From: Paulownia fortunei
Taxonomy: Eukaryota; Streptophyta; Magnoliopsida; Lamiales; Paulowniaceae
Length of the DNA: 64,000 nucleotides
Direction: 5' to 3'
Assembly (NCBI GenBank): GCA_019321725.1
Contig: CM033121.1
Location: 2,418,001-2,482,000, forward strand
Shown here: one piece after another, positions 48,788 to 58,301 of the stretch
Numbering within the stretch: position 1 is the stretch's first letter
Layout of the letters: each line of letters starts with the position of its first letter
Program-made: the position numbers and the translations under genes
The notes under the pieces: generated by a model
Told to the model about the DNA's origin: nothing
The model's input: only the letters and a program-made list of their open reading frames with translations
The model's database searches: none

Positions 48788-49438
48788 TTATCCTGGTAAG
48801 TATACTCCCCTTTCCAGAAACAAGTCAGCCAACATTTGGGTCCTGTCAATGGCACCTCTCCTAATCTGTTGCAGTAGCCACACGTAGTACTCTGTGTTGT
48901 TTATAAGCCTTTCTGCCTCCAAGTATAGATGATAGACGAACAATTCTGTACACAGCGCCAACAACTGAGATCCAACAACAACCTGGTTTATATGAGCATC
49001 ATTCCCATACCAAAATCCCCACAACGCGAACCCTCCTATATCCAAGAAAGGTTGATAATTAGAGGCCGGAAGAAGCTGTGGAATGTGGCAGGGCCGCCTG
49101 AACGTGGCCCAGAAGCCGGGGATACCATAAGCTAGCCATGCAAACAGGGCCACCCATCTGTATCCCATGCCAGTAAACATTGACTCAGAAAGTGACACAA
49201 CGATGATTTCCAGGCAGAAGGATTCAAAAATTTTGGTTTTGGTGGTAAAGTAGTTTTGGTGGCGGTAGCTGGATGAAAATGAGAGCAGGCGGAGGAACAG
49301 ATCGGCTGCTACCGTTGCAAAGATTGGAAGTGCAGGTAACCAAAAGGAGAATAACTTTCTGAAGATAAGGTGCAAGCCAAGTACTGCGTTCAAGATGGAA
49401 CTTATTAGCCAGAACTCTTCTTCCCAAGATTTCGCCAT
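48788..49438 (-). CDS. Unrecognised multi-pass membrane protein C
   Basis: An intronless gene of 216 aa, the intact partner of B from the block duplication. It begins MAKSWEEEFWLISSILNAV and keeps the hydrophobic segments, TFRRPCHIP loop and tail (EAERLINNTEYYVWLLQQIR) of B. It ends at LPG because the codon that is CAA in B is TAA here (a single C to T), removing the last four residues. The many substitutions with an open frame throughout argue that it is still a functional gene. Family and role are unknown to me. Confidence 0.82.
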   Translation of the reverse strand: MAKSWEEEFWLISSILNAVLGLHLIFRKLFSFWLPALPIFATVAADLFLRLLSFSSSYRHQNYFTTKTKIFESFCLEIIVVSLSESMFTGMGYRWVALFAWLAYGIPGFWATFRRPCHIPQLLPASNYQPFLDIGGFALWGFWYGNDAHINQVVVGSQLLALCTELFVYHLYLEAERLINNTEYYVWLLQQIRRGAIDRTQMLADLFLERGVYLPG

Positions 49439-50432
49439 TTTTCTTTGTTGTCTAGTTCTCGTGGGGAGAAAAAGGATAAGTTTGACAAAATCTGCAGAGT
49501 TTCAATTGAGGGTATGTGAGGGCGATAAGGGTCGAACCTTGTAGCCTAGGATTTATAACCAAGAATGGCTATTGTAGTTGCATTGTGATTGTAATTTATC
49601 GACATATGATCTACACATTAAACTATGTGCTTTTGTTGGATGTTATGGATGGCATGTTCTATGGTCACATCAACAACCAGTTTTTTTCTTTTCCTTCCTT
49701 TTGAAAGCCACATCAACAACCCGTTCATACCATTAGTCTGACAGACTAGAATTTTAAGTACAAGAAAATTTACATAGACAAACACTGATATATATTTCTA
49801 GCCACAGTATCTATAATACCGGTGCATACCATTAGTTAGACAGGACTTACCTAGTTAATTTCCATTTTATCAAGATAAAATCAAACCTTCAAGCCTGTCT
49901 GATAAATAGAAAAGTGTAAAAAAGTCCTTGACTCCCTTGCTAACATTATTAATGGTTTACCATTGTGCAGACTGCAGCCTTTGAACTTAAAATCACACTA
50001 TGAAAATGAGCGGAAACCAGGCATATATATGGTTCTGACCTTCTGAAAGATGATACTGATATTCCTCAATCTCTCAGGTAATTGAGATAAAATGATACAT
50101 TCCATGACTGTGGTTGATCGGTTCCAAGCAGAATCCTCTATTCCAAATCAAGTTCTTATTCAAAATATTGACAGGTTTGTGGAAAAGAAAAGATGAAAAA
50201 GATAAACATAGTGCAGCAACAATCAAAATAAGCCATAAACTGCATTTTTCCTGATATACATCAAATGAAAAACTTCCATGAAATTTCTGCAATAGGTCAG
50301 TGTTTGATATCCAGAAAAAAGATACAAACAAGGAAAAATATCGACAAGTATTCATTCGTTCATAAGTTCTTGTAAACTATCAACTATCCACAAAAAGGGA
50401 AAAAAGCAAAGAAAAAAAAATTGAAACTCTTT
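49439..50432. other. Upstream of gene C and downstream of gene D
   Basis: The first 350 bases or so match the region upstream of gene B. Beyond about 49800 the match ends and I see no gene. Confidence 0.6.
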
Positions 50433-51110
50433 CTATTTACAACCTTCTTCCAATTTCCATTGGAATACATCAGTTTTAACAAAACAGGGCCGCCTCTGTT
50501 TCTGATTCGATGTAGCATCCTTGGCAGCAATCATCTCTCTATAACAATTCAAGAATGTAACACTCTCGTCCACCATGAAATACCCAACAAAAATTTGGTA
50601 AAACTTGTAAAACCGTTCGCCAAACGGAAAAAACCAGGTGAAAACAAAGAAGAATCCCTGGAAAATGTGCACGACGATCATGGCTCGGAACAAGAGCTCC
50701 ACGGATAGAGGATGTATCAGGTTATTAATCGCAGGCTTTTTCTTGGGATGCATCTGTTTCAACCTGAGATACTCTTGATGCAAATGGGTGCTGAAATAGC
50801 CGCCGTGGAAGATGGAGAGGTTGAGGAGGAACGCGGCGGAGAGGGCGAATTCCCAGCCGTTGTCTTTGAGGGAAGTGACGAGGAATTGGCAGAGGAGGGA
50901 AATGCAGAGGTCGAGAGCGATAGGCATGGCGATTTTGACGCTGAAGAAGAGGCGATAGGCGATAATGAAGAAGACGGCCGCGAACCACGAAACCGGGTAA
51001 TCCAAGAACCGCGTCATGAATAGAACCGACCCGTTTGCGTTGGATATCACGGCGAGGAGAAGCCAGAACTCCGTCAGCCATGGCTGGTGAGCGCAGTTCA
51101 GGGGTGTCAT
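50433..51110 (-). CDS. Unrecognised multi-pass membrane protein D
   Basis: An intronless gene of 225 aa, a divergent member of the same family as A-C. It opens MTPLNCAHQPWLTEFWLLLA, sharing the W-x-x-x-FW pattern and then a similar order of hydrophobic segments. Two basic or His-rich loops (HLHQEYLRLKQMHPKKKPAI) and a basic C terminus distinguish it. The frame is open upstream to 51386, but the 51110 Met aligns with the starts of the paralogues, so I chose it. It is divergently oriented to COQ4. Function is unknown; it is probably the oldest branch of the cluster. Confidence 0.75.
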   Translation of the reverse strand: MTPLNCAHQPWLTEFWLLLAVISNANGSVLFMTRFLDYPVSWFAAVFFIIAYRLFFSVKIAMPIALDLCISLLCQFLVTSLKDNGWEFALSAAFLLNLSIFHGGYFSTHLHQEYLRLKQMHPKKKPAINNLIHPLSVELLFRAMIVVHIFQGFFFVFTWFFPFGERFYKFYQIFVGYFMVDESVTFLNCYREMIAAKDATSNQKQRRPCFVKTDVFQWKLEEGCK

Positions 51111-52192
51111 TTTTTTTTCTTTTCTTGAAAATGATGGAAAACATAAAAAAGAAAGGAAAATGCAAGAAAGATTGTGAAGGGAAAATGGAATTGGATGGTT
51201 AGAGAGATTTTGTTGATAGAATTTGAGGGATTTTATGCATTTTTGTTGTTTCTTGCATGAAAATGGGATGGAAAACTGGGGAGATTGTGGAATTGGAATT
51301 TGAGTGTTTGGCTTAGAGTGAAAATCGGTAGTTTCTTGATCCAGACAGGGATTTTGAGCTGAAAGTGAAAAGTTAAAAACTAACAAAACTAACCTGGAAT
51401 GGGAGTACTGGATCAGGATCCATCAATCGGGTCCGATCCATTTACTTGATAACTCGTGGATCCAAGTAGAGTCTTATATTGATCCGGGTAGGAATTTGAA
51501 AAACCAACTTAAAAAAACAAGTTAAAGAAACAACTGAGCAAAAGTGGATCCGAATGAATCCAACTTGAAAAAACAGGTTAAAGAAAATCAGGTTAGCTTG
51601 GAAAAGGAACTTCCAATGAAGTACATCATAAAACTCAATTTTTGCTTTTATTCAATTGGGTAAAATCTATAGATGCCCTTTGTGTTATACTCGAAATGCA
51701 AAAAGATCCTTGTAACTTAAAAATGGGCTAAAAGGCCCCTCTTATCTTGGAATTGATATTTTCATATCCGATTGCAACTGGTATTTTCATATTTTATTAC
51801 AATATCACCAATATGTATTAAATATATATTATTAATATCATCAGGAGTGTGTATTTTGTGATATCCAATGCAAAAACCATTGTTTCATCACAAATTAAAA
51901 ATACAAAATACACTGAAAAATGTAAAAATAAATTAAATAGTGTTGTTGACGCACTCAAAATCAAATTCGAATTTTACATATAATGGGCCCTAAATTCACC
52001 TTCAGAATATATCACTTCGAGTTTTCTATTGCAGATTACATATTCTATTGTAGTGCCATCAATGAATAACAATATCAATGTATTATTTACGTGTATTAGT
52101 GGTACTGTAATAGAAAATAAAATGTCAATTGCAAAGTAAAAATATTTAAGTTAACAATACAAATTATATTAAAAAATATAAAAATAAATTAA
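51111..52192. other. Spacer upstream of gene D
   Basis: The D leader, then AT-rich DNA. Around 51400-51490 there are several ggatcc/gatccg words that may be transposon remains. No gene seen. Confidence 0.55.
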
Positions 52193-53120
52193 TAACTAAT
52201 TGGATGAATTTCGCTTTGCCCCCTCAATTATATGCATATAACACTTTGCGTTATCAAACTATGAAAATATACACTTTACCCCCTCCAACTAAGAAAATGA
52301 AGTCAAAAACTTATTGTATTTGAATTTAATAATATAAAATAATTAATTTAAACTAGATCAACTATAAAATGACATAATGAAATCTTATACTAAGTAGTAA
52401 TTTTTATTTAATAAATTAACTTTATTCAAATTATAGTAGATATTTTTTAAATAATTAATAAAAATATTTAAATAAATAATAAATTCATTAAAAATCGACA
52501 CAAGTAGATAGATAGAGAATAATGACATCACAAAATTCGACAAAATAATTCCATAATTTTAAAAGAATGATCTACTCCACAAACACGATTTCAACAAGTT
52601 GCAGAGGGATAATGCTTAGTGGAGGAAAGTAGTAACTTGCCCTTATTCTTATTATTTATTTTCACAATATTTTTTTATTTTTCAAACGATGATTTTATTC
52701 TTATTAATCTTATCATTATTAATTACTTAATGTCTATTTATGACAATTAGAAATGAAATTAATGTAAAAAATAAAACTTATTTTTTAAATAGTAATCTAG
52801 AATTAAAAAATTCAAATCAAATTAATTTATAGAGCAAAACTTATTTTTAAATAGTAATCTAAAGTTAAAAATTCAACTATAACAATTTATAATTATTTTT
52901 AATTAAATTTATAATTTATATTACCAAACTCAAACAAAAACTCCATCATTTCAACATTTTCTCAAATATTATCCAAATGGGGGTAAAAGAATAAAAAAAT
53001 AAATTATATTTTCGTAATTAGACATTTTGTATACATACATATATATATACACATATATATATATATATATATATATAAATAGTTGAGACCTTGAAGGGGC
53101 AAAGTGAATCCTAATTAATT
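52193..53120. mobile_element. Probable Mutator-type MITE, 910 bp
   Basis: The element 52202-53111 has imperfect inverted ends: GGATGAATTTCGCTTTGCCC at the left and GGATTCACTTTGCCCCTTCA read inward from the right. Flanking 9-mers taactaatt (52193-52201) and taattaatt (53112-53120) match at 8 of 9. It contains a TA microsatellite (about 53046-53078) and no coding frame. Its right end is about 600 bp before the COQ4 start codon. Confidence 0.7.
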
Positions 53121-53728
53121 CTAGAAAACAATCCAACGGGGAGCGGTACGTACCCACCCCACCGCCAAGCTCCGCCGTCGTCGCAATTAGATTCGCCACC
53201 AATCGCCTCCCAACCCCCATTTTGATACAAGCACAGAGTGTCTTATCTTCTCGGCGGCTCTTGTTCGCATCTTCTCCCTTCCCTCTGCCGACAGGTGAAT
53301 CGAAGGACAACGATTGTGTTCTAAATCCGTGATATCTATATTCTAAACGAGGTAATTTATATATTTTACCGGTATCCTCTATGTTTAATTGGTTCATTTT
53401 TGCGATTCTGATGCAAAATCCCTCTGTTTCCTCTATGCAATTACCAACAAGAAACATTTAAATGAGATCTTATACCATGGAGTCAGCAAATTAACGCTGT
53501 AATTTCTCTGTTTTTTTTAGTTCGTTATTATTTTATACAGTATAGATTTCTTTACTTGTAAATGGTAAATTTTGCAATTGATTTCTTGGTGCATGCCCTT
53601 GATGTTCAAAGGTTTTTTTTTTTTTTCTTTTGGGTAACTTCATGATCATTCCTACAGTATACATATGTTGTTTTGTTTACATACTTATTTTGTTTGAGTT
53701 TGATAAACTTATTTAATATATCAGGGAA
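53121..53728 (+). promoter_or_regulatory. COQ4 leader with probable 5'UTR intron
   Basis: A GC-richer, exon-like stretch at about 53130-53295 ends at a possible donor (gacag/gtgaat), and an acceptor-like tract ends in atatcag at 53724, five bases before the COQ4 ATG. This fits an untranslated first exon spliced to the coding exon. Confidence 0.5.
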
Positions 53729-55431
53729 ATGATCGAGGGTGCTCGACTGAAGGGATGGCAGCAGGCTGCCGTTGCAGTTGGATCAGCCGTCGGAGCATTG
53801 CTAGATCCACGAAGAGCTGATTTGATTGCTGCGCTGGGGAGACAACTGGAAAGCCTGCATTTGAAAGGGTGCTCGAGAGGATGAAGAGGAGTCCAGAAGG
53901 CAGGGTGAGCTTTTTGTTAATTAGAAAATGGCAGTTACTCTTCAGTTTGTTAGCATGCTATTGATAACACTTGGGCTTTTACATCATCATATCTGAGGAA
54001 AGGAATTTTGTTTTTCAAGTGTCTTTATTTGATTTGCAGTTTTATATTTGGTCATGACTTGCTAGTTGCAAGGCTTAGGGATTGAACTTTACTTTAGCAC
54101 ATAATATACATGTTGTAATTCGTCCCATGATGGTTAGTACGTTTGCTGTTATTAATTCAGATTAAGTAGAATTAGCAATCACTCTAACGCATCAACAGAT
54201 ATCTATATAGCCTGGACCAGCATGCTGTTTTACTGAATGTGGGAAGCTTCAAGCTTTTCAAGCTCATTGAAAACCATTCTTGTTCATTTAATATTGCAGA
54301 GGCCTTCAGGAACAAAGCATGTTGGGGAATAGAGAGGATGTGATATAAAATTGCAGCCCCTAATCTTCCCCCCGTCTCGGTTTCAAATATGTGTTGGATC
54401 TTAATTTCAATCTAATATGGAATAGTAGAAATTTCAGCAAACAAGAGTTTACTGAATGTGTGTATATATCTGGCCTTAGCAATAAAGTTAGCTGGCATCA
54501 AAGATGTTTCTTGAAACCTTTAGTTGCAAGGTTTGCCGTGGTTTCTCCTTTGAGGATCTAGTTGGCTATTGATAAAGAATACTAAGCAATCTTGTATGCA
54601 ATTTTACAGTGCCAGCTTGTAGAAAGATTGATTTTTGAAGCATTGGCCTCATAAGCATCTTGATTTGTTTAAGTCATCTAAAACGTCCTATGGGAGAAAG
54701 CGCAGTCAAGTTTGCTCTCTTGCTCGTAGTAATTTTTAGGGATAGAAATTTGCTTTTAGACATCATGTGCAAATTGGATGGACAAAAACAAACACTAAGT
54801 TCTGAGCATCTATGGGAAGAGGCACACAAATTTGGAGAATTACCCATGGAATTTTAGGTCCAACTCTGTGTTGATTTTTATTATCTCAGTTGATGAAATA
54901 AGCTTCATAAATTTTTCTCCCTCTCAGGCTGTATTATTGGAGCACCCTCGTGTTATTTCTACTAATGTAGGGCATGCATGGGACCTTCCACCTAACACAT
55001 TTGGTGCTGCATATGCAAAGTTTATGGGATCCAGGAACTTCTCCCCTGATGATAGGCCACCTGTCCGGTTCATGGAAACAGAAGAAATAGCCTATGTTGC
55101 TACCCGTGCGCGTGAGGTACATGACTTCTGGCACACCCTGTTTGGGCTACCCACCAATTTGATCGGTGAATCGGCACTGAAGGTTATAGAATTTGAGCAG
55201 ATGCTACTCCCAATGTGTGCCCTATCTGTTGTTGGGGGTACTGCTAGATTCAGTGAAAAGCAGAGGAAATTGTTCTATCAACATTACTTCCCTTGGGCCC
55301 TCCGGGCTGGTATGAGATGCACTGATTTGATGTGTGTGTATTATGAGCGCCATTTTGATGAGGACTTGGAAGATGTTCGTCGAAGATGGGGAATCATTCC
55401 TGCTCCTCCTCCTCAACCGCATGCAGCCTGA
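53729..55431 (+). CDS. COQ4: COQ4, ubiquinone biosynthesis; apparent frameshift in exon 1
   Basis: COQ4 is a mitochondrial inner-membrane protein needed for the coenzyme Q synthesis complex. Exon 1 is 53729-53904 and exon 2 is 54928-55431. Exon 2 encodes the conserved core, including [14 protein letters not shown], the metal-binding HDFWH followed by the downstream Glu (HDxxHx11E), and the ending [20 protein letters not shown]. Exon 1 starts [20 protein letters not shown] and reads in frame to LIAALG, then the frame breaks at the G run 53836-53839. The following bases encode the expected [20 protein letters not shown] one frame over. One missing base explains both; exon 1 is 176 bp where 177 would keep phase. 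A family-sized protein of about 226 aa is implied if the base is restored. This is either a sequence error or real damage. Confidence 0.85.
53905..54927. other. COQ4 intron 1
   Basis: A GT-AG intron of 1.0 kb with donor gtgagc and acceptor ctctcag. No other gene seen. Confidence 0.75.
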
Positions 55432-56503
55432 AATTGATATATGATGCACCCTATCATGGATTTTTTTTTTTTTTCAACTGAGATAAAAAAATAAAACAAA
55501 AACTTTTCTTGCATAAAGATTATTACGTTTATGTTGAGAAAGATTACTTGTAGCTAGTAGCAAAGGACTTGTCTACAAAAGCCTTTTAATTTGTATGTAA
55601 TTTTACTCATGCGCAAAATAAGTCGTTCTTTAAGATGGTTACTACATCTGTTATGAAGTGACATTTGCATTACTCAGCATCGTTTTGTCTTTCGTATACT
55701 CTTGAACCGCTCTGTTTGAATATAAATTCAGCCAAGAATTATGAAAGGGCAATCAAAATAATAAAAATTGACTTTCATCACTTTTTGGCTATTGCAAAAG
55801 TCTTGTCTTAACTTTTAAGGCTTTTTTTATTGTAATTGAGTAGTTTGTGCAAGATAGAAAAGAAAGTGTTCTGTTAATACTAGAGTTCCCATTAAGAAGG
55901 AAATGAAGTGGATTATTACATTAATGTAACTATGTTGTTAGCTTGTGCAAGCCATTCCATAGTGATTCTCTGAACAATTGTTATTTGATCACAAATACAT
56001 CCTTAACAAGAATAGTGACTATGTTTATCTTGGACAAAGGTCAAAATATAGGTCACACTCTGAGGGGGCTCATACAAATAATGAAATATTCGTACAAAAA
56101 TAGTACAAGCTTTCTTGATACTGCTTTTTTTCTAAATTAAAACTTGGGTTTTTTTGTGGGTGGGTGGGGGGGTGGTTATTAAGAGTCTTTCACAATTGCA
56201 AATAATAATACCCTGTTCAAGTACTGATAAAAGCATAAGATGCAACAGACAATATAACTTGGCTTTTTTTACAAACGGAGCCTTTCGATAGATGCTTATG
56301 CACATGACAATACACGCATTAAGTTTTTGACAATCATAAACATAAAGGTAAAAACACCATCTCATTTACCCACAAATTTGACAGAAATTAACAGATCACT
56401 TCATGAGGCTTGCAGCCTAGCCATGCAGGTTCCTTAATTGCAGCCACATTTACCCACAAATTTCACAGATATAACCAACACACTTGATAAGCCTTCAGGT
56501 GCC
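55432..56503. other. Spacer between convergent COQ4 and SPIRAL1-like genes
   Basis: Carries the 3' ends of both genes. A short poly-G/T stretch lies near 56150-56175. No further gene seen. Confidence 0.65.
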
Positions 56504-58301
56504 TTAGTTGCTGCCACCACCAAACAGGTAACCCAAAGAAGAACCTCCTCCAGGGGCAGCATGGACCTTGGTTGACGGTCGATCCTGGGACAAATCAATT
56601 ATTCTAATCAAACCAAATGTCAAGCATTTGATACAGGGAAGTTGCAGGAATTGGTACAATGACATCAAAGTAATGAGAAAAGATAGGGAAACATACATAA
56701 ACTTGCACTCACTCCACAAGTTGTATTTATTCTAAGACTTTGTCCTAATTTGTTCTTTTTCGCTTTTCTGTTTCCTTTAAAACAAGATTGTCATTTAAAA
56801 ACCACCATACTATAATTGCTATTAGAGCAATATGTATTTGTTCGTGCAACAATTATTTTAAAATCAAACTTTGTGAACAGAAGCTATTAACACAAAGCCA
56901 TTTACTTTTTTGTATCAATTACAGAAAACCATCACATAAATCTCTCACGAATCACATGCTACAAGCAACTGCTTGGGTTGTAAGCAATGTAACTGAAAAA
57001 AGCGATGCATAACACCGATAAATCACATCAAGAGGTGCAAGAATATGATGGCCACCCAACCCTACAATGTTTTATGCCAAAATTGTCAATGGACATTGGC
57101 ATGGGGTGGAAGATAATTTCGATTCCTTAAATGTTTGACCTGTTCCATCTTGAACCAGTTCAAAGATCTTTTCTTCAAGCTTAACAAGTCAAATCCTGGC
57201 TCAGCTTTGGTTAATTCACAACTCCAAGGGTAAAAGTTCATGTTCATAACGGAAAAGGAATGAGTATAATGCCATTAGATCTAATATGATATTTCCTCAC
57301 ATCTCCAATATTAGTCATTTTGGATAGACTTGCACAGCATAGATGCCCACCAAATAACAGAGAAGGGAGAGAGAACAAACAGCAGAATTAACAATACTTA
57401 AAATTGCAATGAAAGGTGAAGTAACGACAACAACAATGAGATAATGTCTTTGCTATCAACAAAAATAGTTACACTTTTCAAAGAATAGCATAAGGACCTC
57501 CCCATGTAGTTGTTTCCATTAGACACATAACATGAAGCAGGTCTAAGAGTTGTGCTCTCTAGAGTTAATGAAGTGGATGAGGGACAGGTACAGTATGAGC
57601 TTTCACGTTTTACTAAGTTTTGAGTATTTCATAAAACAAGAGGATGAATAATCTCCAATATTCATAGTAAAAGGTCAACAATTAAACATACAAACTTTAC
57701 TTCAGGTCTGGACTAAATAAATACTGCAAATTATAGCAATGGTGTGACATGATTCATGCATCACTGAGCATTTTTGTCGTGCCAGATACCAAGCAATTAC
57801 ATTGCACTTAGGCATCATCATCCAATTAAGATAACAAAAGAAGGGAAAACGGAGAAAATGAATTGAGATAAAGGTCAAAATTGTCAACACCCAGAATTTT
57901 ACATAGTGAAGGACATTTATTAATGGTCATTATAACTTTCAGTTTTTATTCTTTAGAAACATTATAATACCAAAATACCATGATGAAGGAACTTAATCAA
58001 CACCTAACAAACAGCAAAAGTTGTTCCATAGGAGACGTACTGTGATGAAATTGCAAGTATTTTGACCATCTGCTCTGAAGTAGTTGTTGTTTGTGCTACT
58101 ATGGATGCCTGCAGGAATCTGCTTGTTAATGTCTACTGGCTGAGGAGCGGCATTAGGCTTTGGTGAAGGTTCTTTACTTGCAGCCTTACTTTCACTTGGA
58201 GCAGCTTGGGCTTTCTCCATGGCTGGTTTTGGAGCCTCACCACTCCCAAACAAGTACCCCAATGAGCTCTGTCCTCCACCACTGCTAACTCCACGACCCA
58301 T
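56504..58301 (-). CDS. SP1L: SPIRAL1-like microtubule-localised protein
   Basis: SPIRAL1 and its relatives are small plant proteins that bind cortical microtubules and keep cell elongation straight. Exons on the minus strand are 58301-58041 and 56584-56504, joined in phase to give 113 aa, within the family range. The N-terminal repeat GRGVSSGGGQSSLGYLFG and the matching C-terminal repeat GGGSSLGYLFGGG are both present; in SPIRAL1 these terminal repeats carry microtubule binding. The middle is a Pro/Ala/Lys-rich spacer (residues about 25-65), then YFRADGQNTCNFIT and DRPSTKVHAAPG. The usual NTGNFIT has Cys in place of Gly here. The single intron is 1.46 kb. The longer upstream open frame does not have family-like sequence before this Met. 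Confidence 0.93.
56585..58040. other. SPIRAL1-like intron
   Basis: Donor gtacgt and acceptor cccag on the minus strand. AT-rich with no other gene seen. Confidence 0.75.

Larger units (their letters stand above)
43090..49795. repeat. Block duplication, copy 2 (psi-A' and gene C)
   Basis: The second copy of the A-B block, split by about 3.7 kb of AT-rich DNA (44433-48108) with no counterpart in copy 1. In copy 1 the corresponding point is about 41181-41210. Confidence 0.78.

Noticed and set aside
50712..51165. Open frames overlapping membrane gene D on both strands
   Set aside because: Composition shadows of gene D; only the 225-aa frame matches the paralogues.
51111..51386. N-terminal extension of gene D
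   Set aside because: The extra 92 residues have no counterpart in the family and look like leader sequence with a chance open frame.
51655..51800. A MITE-like left end (gggtaaaatctatagatgccc)
   Set aside because: No matching inverted end or flanking duplication was found.
52969..53457. A 162-codon minus-strand open frame
   Set aside because: It spans the end of a transposon-like element, a TA microsatellite and the COQ4 leader; no family resemblance.
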